The notes beneath the pieces were generated by a model. It made no database searches. It saw only the letters and a program-made list of their open reading frames with translations, and was not told the DNA's origin. Shown piece after piece: positions 1-5,486 of a stretch of 5,486 nt of DNA. This stretch comes from Cellvibrionaceae bacterium (lineage in GTDB: Bacteria; Pseudomonadota; Gammaproteobacteria; Pseudomonadales; Cellvibrionaceae). The translations under genes and the position numbers were made by a program. The stretch lies in NCBI GenBank assembly GCA_027012915.1, contig JALUYN010000673.1, positions 1 through 5,486 on the forward strand, read 5' to 3'. Position 1 is the stretch's first letter. Each line of letters starts with the position of its first letter.

Positions 1-762
<762 letters not shown>

Positions 763-763
763 G

Positions 764-769
764 AGAGGG
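764..769 (+). promoter_or_regulatory. Ribosome binding site that sets the EAL gene start
   Basis: AGAGGG lies 4 bases before the ATG at 774, just after the merA stop codon. It supports that ATG over the in-frame TTG at 750, which lies inside the merA Cys codons and has no comparable upstream site. Confidence 0.65.
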
Positions 770-773
770 CAGT

Positions 774-1574
774 ATGGGAACGGCACCCGCCACGCATTCA
801 CTGACAGCCCCAACGGTCAATGCGTTGGCGGATGGATTGAACAAGGGTGAATTCGTTCCTTTTTACCAGCCTCTATGGGATGTTCAACACCAATGCTGGG
901 AAGGCGCTGAAACGCTCATTCGCTGGCAACATCCAACTGAAGGATTGATCCAGTCAGACACCTTTATTCCCGTTGCCGAACAAAGCGGATTAATTCTGGA
1001 ACTGGGCGCGTTTGTCTTACGGGCGGCCTGTCAACAGATGATGCATTGGCGTCAACGCGGTTTACCCGAGGGTATCATCGCGGTCAACGTCTCTGCCTTA
1101 CAAATCCACCAACCTGACTTTGTCGAAGACCTTGCCAGGATATTGCGTGATACGGGACTGCCTGCTCCGGCATTGGAACTGGAATTAACCGAAACACTGG
1201 CCCTGGAGGATACGCCAATCCTGATCGAAAACCTGCATCGCTGCCAGGCGCTGGGCATTCGCCTGTCCATCGACGATTTTGGTACCGGGAGTTCGTCGCT
1301 GGCACGCTTGCAATGCTGCCCAGTGACCCGCCTAAAAATCGACAAAACCTTTGTCACGCATATGACAACCGAGCCAAAGGATCGCGCCATTACCGAAAGC
1401 GTCATCACCCTTGGCCATAACCTGAATTTATCCATCGTCGCGGAAGGGGTTGAGACGGCCACTCAACAACAACTTTTAGAGAAGCTTGGCTGTGATGTAT
1501 TACAGGGCTATCGGCTGGCGCGGCCAGCCGATGCCGAAACGACTGAAGCGTTGTGGCCAGGCCGCAGTGTTTGA
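774..1574 (+). CDS. EAL-domain protein, putative cyclic-di-GMP phosphodiesterase (Urf2-like, mer-associated)
   Basis: The 266-residue protein is almost entirely one EAL domain (about residues 14-262), the fold that hydrolyses cyclic di-GMP to pGpG. No signal peptide, membrane helix or sensor domain is visible, so it is likely cytoplasmic. The signature is ETL (E46-T47-L48) rather than EAL, but the residues for metal and substrate binding appear intact: E46, N105 in NVSA, E137 in ELTE, D167-D168 in DDFGTG, K188 in LKID, E224 in AEGVE and Q244 in QGY. The stretch LARLQCCPVTRLKIDKTFV closely resembles the Urf2 EAL protein of Tn501/Tn21, including the unusual CC. It ends right after the domain and lacks the Cys-rich tail I recall in Tn501 Urf2. 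Start chosen at ATG 774 because of the ribosome binding site; the gene lies 11 bases after merA and 19 before merD. Its role in mercury resistance is not established; activity is inferred from the residues. Confidence 0.93.
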   Translation: MGTAPATHSLTAPTVNALADGLNKGEFVPFYQPLWDVQHQCWEGAETLIRWQHPTEGLIQSDTFIPVAEQSGLILELGAFVLRAACQQMMHWRQRGLPEGIIAVNVSALQIHQPDFVEDLARILRDTGLPAPALELELTETLALEDTPILIENLHRCQALGIRLSIDDFGTGSSSLARLQCCPVTRLKIDKTFVTHMTTEPKDRAITESVITLGHNLNLSIVAEGVETATQQQLLEKLGCDVLQGYRLARPADAETTEALWPGRSV

Positions 1575-1593
1575 AACGAACGGAGACAAACCC

Positions 1594-2028
1594 ATGTCAA
1601 AAGCCGCCGTGTCAAAAGATGTGTCACGATACTTTGAGGTGATCCCCGACTTTGCGGCATTCATGGATGCCGATGGGCAGGCACTCGAATTTCCCCTGAC
1701 GATCTCGCAACTGGCGAAAGCCGCGCAAACCACAGTGCATACCGTCAGGAATTACGTCTTGGAAAATTTGGTACTTTGCCCAGAGCATTCCGCGGGTGGT
1801 TTCGGTTTATACAATCAATGCGCTTTAAACCGGCTGCGCTTCATTCGCGCAGCGCGTGCGGCGGGCCTGCTGATCCTGGATATAAAACCCTTGCTCTACG
1901 CCATCAACGAAGGCGACCAGCAAGCCTGTGAAGCCGCCATGCGCGAACTGCAAACCAAAATTGATGAACGCCAGGCTTACTTGCAGGCATTGGATTCACA
2001 GCTGTCGGAGCTGCGCCAACTGGCCTGA
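1594..2028 (+). CDS. merD: MerD-type mercury resistance co-regulator, N-terminally extended
   Basis: The product has 144 residues and belongs to the MerR superfamily. A helix-turn-helix spans about residues 35-60 (LTISQLAKAAQTTVHTVRNY), followed by the wing GGFGLYNQCALNRLRFI and a C-terminal helix (about 108-143) suited to coiled-coil dimerisation. In Tn501/Tn21, MerD binds the mer operator together with MerR and helps switch transcription off again after induction. The pattern TVHTVRNYVLENLV...GGFGLYNQCALNRLRFIRAA aligns well with Tn501 MerD (SVHIVRDYLLRGLL...GGYGLFDDAALQRLCFVRAA, from memory). It does not align with MerR, which carries three conserved Hg-binding cysteines not seen here. The ATG at 1594 follows GGAG (1582-1585) by 8 bases. 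This start gives about 32 residues before the point where Tn501 MerD begins, a segment I do not recognise. The gene lies after the EAL gene, not directly after merA, which is unusual. Confidence 0.88.
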   Translation: MSKAAVSKDVSRYFEVIPDFAAFMDADGQALEFPLTISQLAKAAQTTVHTVRNYVLENLVLCPEHSAGGFGLYNQCALNRLRFIRAARAAGLLILDIKPLLYAINEGDQQACEAAMRELQTKIDERQAYLQALDSQLSELRQLA

Positions 2029-2040
2029 TCGCCATAACAA

Positions 2041-2045
2041 AGGAG
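2041..2045 (+). promoter_or_regulatory. Strong ribosome binding site for the first membrane protein
   Basis: AGGAG preceded by AA lies 6 bases before the ATG at 2052, the best Shine-Dalgarno match in the window. It supports that start and efficient translation of this otherwise unrecognised gene. Confidence 0.7.
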
Positions 2046-2051
2046 TATACG

Positions 2052-2447
2052 ATGTCAGAAAAATGTGAAACCGGCCCCCACGACTGGGTAGCCAATAAAG
2101 GCCGATTTATTCTCACCTGGGTATTGCCAGCGATACTCATAGTGATTACCGGCATGATGCAACTTGCACCGTGGATGACCGGCAGTATCTGGGCGATCGC
2201 TTTAAGTTGGATGGGATATGCCTGTTTAAGAAATGCGCGTCAATGTGGGCGAATGCATTGTTTTTTCAGCGGGCCATTTTTTCTGGGTTCCGCCATGTTG
2301 GCATTAGGCATTGGGATGCAGTGGATACAATGGCTCACCTTTAACGGATTAGGACTCTTTTTACTGATCGGTACACCACTGGTTTGCGTGTTACCGGAGA
2401 TGTTCTGGGGAACTTACAAAGTTGCGACAAACGGCAAAGAAGAATGA
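2052..2447 (+). CDS. Small four-helix membrane protein with a C-X6-CGRxHC motif, function unknown
   Basis: The 131-residue protein does not match a mer transporter that I can name. Four hydrophobic segments are visible at about residues 19-39, 42-59, 76-96 and 98-118, so it is probably an inner-membrane protein. Between helices 2 and 3 lies C58-X6-C65-G-R-M-H69-C70 followed by FFSGPFF: three cysteines and a histidine in a short loop, well suited to binding a soft metal such as Hg(II). Further cysteines are C5 near the N-terminus and C112 in the last helix. I have the impression that CGRxHC...TGPFF proteins recur beside mer genes, but cannot confirm this. The position in the mer operon, 23 bases after merD, and the cysteines suggest mercury transport or handling; this is inference. 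MerC, MerE, MerF and MerT are not a clear match: the tandem Cys-Cys in the first helix typical of MerT, MerF and MerE is absent. The downstream gene overlaps by four bases, suggesting translational coupling. Confidence 0.85.
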   Translation: MSEKCETGPHDWVANKGRFILTWVLPAILIVITGMMQLAPWMTGSIWAIALSWMGYACLRNARQCGRMHCFFSGPFFLGSAMLALGIGMQWIQWLTFNGLGLFLLIGTPLVCVLPEMFWGTYKVATNGKEE

Positions 2448-3010
2448 ATGCGATAGTGAAGCGCGCTACAAACTCTATAAAACGCCTCTGGTCACTTGTA
2501 GTGTATGCATTTCAATCGCCGGTTCAGGATTCTCACTCAAAACGGCGTACCGCGATCCTCTTTAGTCTGGTGCTGGTCGTCCACTTGGTTGTCCTGCCAG
2601 CGCATGAACTGGGTTCCGATATTGGCTTGCGTTCTTTTGCACATCTTAATCTGAGAATCGCGCTATTTGCGTTTTTGTTCGCAACGCTGGAGAGCGTTCT
2701 CATCAATTTATGGGTTCAACTGATACGCAAGAAGACCCATTGCAGAACGGCACCAGCGGCGGGCGGCATAGTTATCGGGATTGTAAGCCCCCTGTTGTGT
2801 TGTACCCCGCTGCTGCCGACCATCTTAAGTTTTATCGCCATTTTGTTTCCTTCCGCTGTTTCTGGTATGGGTCTCAAAATTCAGTATGCGGTCAATGTGT
2901 ATCAAACCGAACTGTTGCTGTTGGCGTTGGTATTACTGTTGTTTGCGATTGTTCAAAATGCTTGGCATCTCAATTCAGGCGACGTAATGGCAGGCCATCA
3001 CAAGGAATAA
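2444..3010 (+). CDS. Membrane protein with an intramembrane Cys-Cys pair, candidate metal transporter, function unknown
   Basis: The ATG at 2444 overlaps the previous stop as ATGA and follows a GAAGA stretch, a typical coupled start; an in-frame ATG at 2384 would extend 64 bases into the upstream gene and is less likely. The 188-residue product has a basic N-terminal region (residues 1-36, many K and R), then hydrophobic segments at about 37-53, 70-93, 107-136 and 155-173. The third contains SPLLCCTPLLP with adjacent C119-C120 next to prolines, preceded by a basic loop with H99-C100. A Cys-Cys pair in a helix near prolines resembles the Hg(II)-carrying site of MerT and MerF, but length, topology and surrounding sequence differ. 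The tail ends in HHKE. Together with its overlapping partner it may form a two-component membrane system for Hg(II) or another soft metal. I do not recognise the family; the functional idea rests on context and cysteines only. Confidence 0.82.
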   Translation: MNAIVKRATNSIKRLWSLVVYAFQSPVQDSHSKRRTAILFSLVLVVHLVVLPAHELGSDIGLRSFAHLNLRIALFAFLFATLESVLINLWVQLIRKKTHCRTAPAAGGIVIGIVSPLLCCTPLLPTILSFIAILFPSAVSGMGLKIQYAVNVYQTELLLLALVLLLFAIVQNAWHLNSGDVMAGHHKE

Positions 3011-3014
3011 AGCA

Positions 3015-3035
3015 ATGAAAGCCACTTGCGACTAA
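3015..3035 (+). pseudogene. Six-codon frame with good ribosome binding site, possible remnant of a lost mer gene
   Basis: AAGGA at 3002-3006, inside the end of the preceding gene, lies 8 bases before ATG 3015. The frame reads MKATCD and then stops. The spacing matches the tight packing of the operon, so this may be the start of a third downstream gene whose body was lost when sequences were joined next to tnpA. A short leader peptide or chance are alternatives; the sequence alone does not decide. Confidence 0.25.
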
Positions 3036-3050
3036 TCTAGGCATATCCAA

Positions 3051-3079
3051 ATGACGACTAGAAACCTGATAACTATAAC
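3051..3079 (+). promoter_or_regulatory. Possible sigma-70-type promoter for tnpA
   Basis: ATGACG (3051-3056, four of six matches to TTGACA) and TATAAC (3074-3079, five of six matches to TATAAT) are separated by exactly 17 bases. They lie 48 bases before the tnpA ATG. It is found by eye in AT-rich DNA, so chance occurrence is quite possible. Confidence 0.35.
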
Positions 3080-3126
3080 GCGATGCTTTTACACAATAAT
3101 GCATCTATCAGAGAAAATTTAAGTCG

Positions 3127-5486
3127 ATGGCCGCTATCTATCAGACAGCTTATCCACGAATTAAATCTGATATCACCGAAGATGAGTTAGGGGATGTCTA
3201 TACACCTACGCCGGAAGATCAGAAGTTTGCACTGCGTCACTGTAAACGAACCAGCGCATCCTTTTTGGGGCTCCTGATTCAGCTAAAAATCACGCAGCGA
3301 TTGGGCCGGTTCGTAAACCTGGGTGAAATACCAAAGGTGATCATCACGCACATTAAAAATCAGTGCCGTTCGCGGGTGACACTGAAGGATCTCCAAACCT
3401 ATTACACATCGGGCGCGAAGGATCGTCACGTAAAGCTGATTCGGCGCCATCTTAATATAAAAGCCTACGATGCGGCCAAGACCTCTGAATTGGCACAGAT
3501 TTGGGCACTTGAGGCAGCGACTACCAAAGAAGCATTACCGGATATCATCAATGTCACGTTGGAATATTTGGTCAAAGAGCGATACGAGTTACCGGCGTTC
3601 AGTGTACTTGAGCGGATATGTCAGGCGGCCAGGGCCGAAGTCAACACTCGGTATTACGATCAATTGTGTGGCTTTTTAGAGTCTGAAAGTCGCCAATGCA
3701 TCAACGATATTCTTCGATCTAGCACAGGACTGAATGGTTTTGGTTGGAGCACGCTGAAAAATGAACCCAAACGCCCGACCCCTCGCAATATCCATGCGTA
3801 CATCCAATACCTGGAATGGCTTACATCCCTGCAAACACTTTTGCCCACGGATTTGGGGTTGCCGCCAGTTAAACACCAGCAGTTTATCAACGAGGCCAAG
3901 GCCCTGGATTACGCCGAATTGATGAAACTAAAGCTGAACAAGCGACTCGCACTCGTCATCGTTTTAATCCGGCACCAATACGCACAAACACTGGATAACG
4001 CCGCCGATATTTTTATCAAGATGTTGTTAAAAATGGATCGCTCGGCGCAGAAGCTGTTGGAGAAGTACCTTGCAGACCATCAAAAGCAAACCGATCATTT
4101 GATTTCTGTGTTGTCTGGGACGGTCAAGGTGTATCTTGATAAACCCGATTCGGTGGCAGCTTTTGATCCGATACTGGGAAAGAACAGTGATCAGCTAATG
4201 CAAATGTGCGAACAATATATGGCATTCGCAGGCAACAACTATTTGCCGTTTATGGTTCGACTCTATAAAAAGCAACGATCCACCTTGTTTCGTACGATTG
4301 AAATACTCAACCTGGCATCGGCCACGGAAGACAAGGACTTGCTCAATGCGTTCCAGTTTATTTTGACGCACAAAAAGCGTCGCACGGAGTTCCTGTCAAT
4401 TCAAAGCGATCCGAACGATCCCTCTTCCAGAAATGTCATTAATATTCGCTGGATTCGCGAAAGCTGGTGGAAATTAGTCACGGGAAAATCAACCAAATCA
4501 GCACAGGTGTCGGAGGTTAATAAAACCTGTTTTGAGCTGTGTGTGTTTGAACGGATCGCTGAAGAACTAAGTACCGGTGACTTGTTCATTCCCTACAGTG
4601 AAACCTTCGATGATTACCGGGAGCAGATGATCACCTGGGAAGAATACGAAGCGCAGTTGCCTACCTATTGCGAGGAGGTAGGGCTCGTCGCCGGTGATAC
4701 AGAATTTACAACAACGCTGAAGGAGTCCATGGAAACGAGCTGCCGGAAAGCTGACAGCCAATTCCCGGAGGACGAACTGGTTCGTATTGAAAACGGGAAT
4801 CTGATTATCGGTAAACCAAAGCCTGATCAACCCTTACCTGAAGTCGAAGAAATTGGAGCGCTTTTGCGCGATCGGTTGGACAAAATCAACCTGCTTGATG
4901 TGATTATCAATGTCGAAAAGTGGCTGAACCTGAATAAACATTTTGGCCCGTTGTCGGGCTTCGAATCACGTATCAGCGACCCGGAGTTACGTTTTGTCCT
5001 GACCGTGTTTTGTTACGGTACCAACATTGGTCCCACCGAAACCGTGCGATCTGTGCAGGGCGTTTCTCGCAAGCAAGTCGCCTGGCTTAACTTAAAACGC
5101 ACGACGGAAGCGCGTCTCGATAAAGCTATTGCGAAGATCAATAGCGAGTATACGAAATACCGGCTCATTGAGTGTTGGGGATCAGGCAGCAGTGTGTCCG
5201 CTGATGGAAAGCTTTGGGATCTCTACGAAGATAATTTGCTATCTGAATACCATATTCGGTATGGCAGCTATGGCGGCATTGCCTATTACCACGTCTCGGA
5301 CACCTATATTGCATTGTTCAGCCGGTTTATTCCCTGCGGTGTCTACGAGGCGATTTATATCTTGGACGGCCTACTCAACGATGAATCTGATTTTAATCCG
5401 GACACCGTTCACGGCGATACACAGGCGCAATCCACACCCGTCTTTGGCCTGGCGTACTTGCTGGGCATAAAGCTCATGCCCCGTAT
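3127..5486 (+). CDS. tnpA: Tn3-family transposase TnpA, N-terminal and central part (3' end outside window)
   Basis: The frame is open without a stop for 786 codons and runs off the window; Tn3-family transposases usually have about 1000 residues. The enzyme binds the terminal inverted repeats and carries out replicative transposition. The N-terminus (TAYPRIKSDITEDEL..VYTPTPED) and the following roughly 160 residues look like the N-terminal DNA-binding region (DUF4158 type), followed by a long helical linker. The catalytic core begins around residue 550. D693 in SVSADGKLWD and D764 in HGDTQAQS match the first two residues of the DDE triad (Tn3 TnpA D689 and D765); the glutamate lies beyond the window. 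Other core landmarks are FCYGTNIGPTET, YHIRYGSYGGIAYYHVSDTYIALFSRFIPCGV and YILDGLLNDES. ATG 3127 is the first start after the stop codon at 3097-3099; the ribosome binding site is weak (GAGA at 3111), which fits a poorly translated transposase. The N-terminus reminds me of the Tn4651/Tn5041 branch, but this is not verified. Confidence 0.96.
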   Translation, partial: MAAIYQTAYPRIKSDITEDELGDVYTPTPEDQKFALRHCKRTSASFLGLLIQLKITQRLGRFVNLGEIPKVIITHIKNQCRSRVTLKDLQTYYTSGAKDRHVKLIRRHLNIKAYDAAKTSELAQIWALEAATTKEALPDIINVTLEYLVKERYELPAFSVLERICQAARAEVNTRYYDQLCGFLESESRQCINDILRSSTGLNGFGWSTLKNEPKRPTPRNIHAYIQYLEWLTSLQTLLPTDLGLPPVKHQQFINEAKALDYAELMKLKLNKRLALVIVLIRHQYAQTLDNAADIFIKMLLKMDRSAQKLLEKYLADHQKQTDHLISVLSGTVKVYLDKPDSVAAFDPILGKNSDQLMQMCEQYMAFAGNNYLPFMVRLYKKQRSTLFRTIEILNLASATEDKDLLNAFQFILTHKKRRTEFLSIQSDPNDPSSRNVINIRWIRESWWKLVTGKSTKSAQVSEVNKTCFELCVFERIAEELSTGDLFIPYSETFDDYREQMITWEEYEAQLPTYCEEVGLVAGDTEFTTTLKESMETSCRKADSQFPEDELVRIENGNLIIGKPKPDQPLPEVEEIGALLRDRLDKINLLDVIINVEKWLNLNKHFGPLSGFESRISDPELRFVLTVFCYGTNIGPTETVRSVQGVSRKQVAWLNLKRTTEARLDKAIAKINSEYTKYRLIECWGSGSSVSADGKLWDLYEDNLLSEYHIRYGSYGGIAYYHVSDTYIALFSRFIPCGVYEAIYILDGLLNDESDFNPDTVHGDTQAQSTPVFGLAYLLGIKLMPR

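Larger units (their letters stand above)
3011..3126 (+). other. AT-rich gap between mer operon and tnpA
   Basis: This 116-base stretch holds no substantial gene. It contains a six-codon frame with a ribosome binding site and a possible promoter (listed separately), plus the hexamer CGACTA repeated at 3029 and 3055. No strong hairpin with a T run is visible, so mer transcription could continue into tnpA. No GGGG-starting terminal repeat of the Tn3 type is seen. Confidence 0.5.

Noticed and set aside
1052..1462. Open frame of 136 codons on the minus strand inside the EAL gene
   Set aside because: It covers conserved EAL motifs on the opposite strand and shows no domain of its own.
1486..1593. 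Upstream ATG at 1486 as the merD start
   Set aside because: It lies within the conserved end of the EAL domain and would add 36 unrelated residues; ATG 1594 has a good ribosome binding site.
2710..3018. Overlapping + strand frame of 102 codons inside the second membrane gene
   Set aside because: It has no ribosome binding site and no hydrophobic or domain pattern, while the competing frame has clear membrane segments and a coupled start.
3011..3126. Tn3-type terminal inverted repeat or res site upstream of tnpA
   Set aside because: No GGGG-starting 38-base-like end and no paired inverted motifs could be identified by eye; only a short CGACTA direct repeat is present.
5129..5470. Alternative + strand frame of 113 codons inside tnpA
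   Set aside because: The transposase frame is continuous here and carries the catalytic D693 and D764; the other frame shows no motif.

Overview
The window reads left to right as the distal part of a mercury-resistance (mer) operon followed directly by the start of a Tn3-family transposase gene. All six substantial genes lie on the + strand. Both ends are cut by the window: the mercuric reductase lacks its N-terminal half and the transposase lacks its C-terminus. The gene content (merA, an EAL-domain gene of the Tn501/Tn21 urf2 type, merD, Tn3-type tnpA), the clear AGGAG-type ribosome binding sites and the moderate base composition suggest a proteobacterium, most likely a gammaproteobacterium carrying a plasmid or chromosomal mer transposon. 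The species cannot be read from the sequence.

Layout. Bases 1-762 encode the C-terminal 253 residues of MerA, including the FAD-binding AGDC motif and the terminal Cys-Cys pair. Bases 774-1574 encode a 266-residue EAL-domain protein (putative cyclic-di-GMP phosphodiesterase). Bases 1594-2028 encode a MerD-type co-regulator with an N-terminal extension. Bases 2052-2447 and 2444-3010 encode two small membrane proteins that overlap by four bases (ATGA). Both carry cysteine motifs in or beside predicted membrane helices, and neither matches MerT, MerC, MerE or MerF as I know them. Bases 3011-3126 are a short AT-rich gap with a good ribosome binding site leading into a six-codon frame, and a plausible promoter. 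From 3127 to the end runs tnpA, unbroken over 786 codons, with two of the three catalytic acidic residues visible.

How the genes work together. MerA reduces Hg(II) to Hg(0) in the cytoplasm. MerD modulates the MerR-controlled promoter, which lies outside the window. The two membrane proteins sit where merE or another transport gene is often found, so they are candidates for mercury transport or handling; this is inferred from position and cysteines. The tight spacing (11 to 23 bases, or overlapping) from merA through base 3010 suggests one polycistronic mRNA. TnpA would mobilise the whole unit; no terminal inverted repeat, resolvase or res site can be identified here.

The most interesting points are the gene order merA-EAL-merD (in Tn501 and Tn21 the EAL gene follows merD and merE), the uncharacterised two-gene membrane cassette, and the apparent remnant of a further gene just before tnpA.
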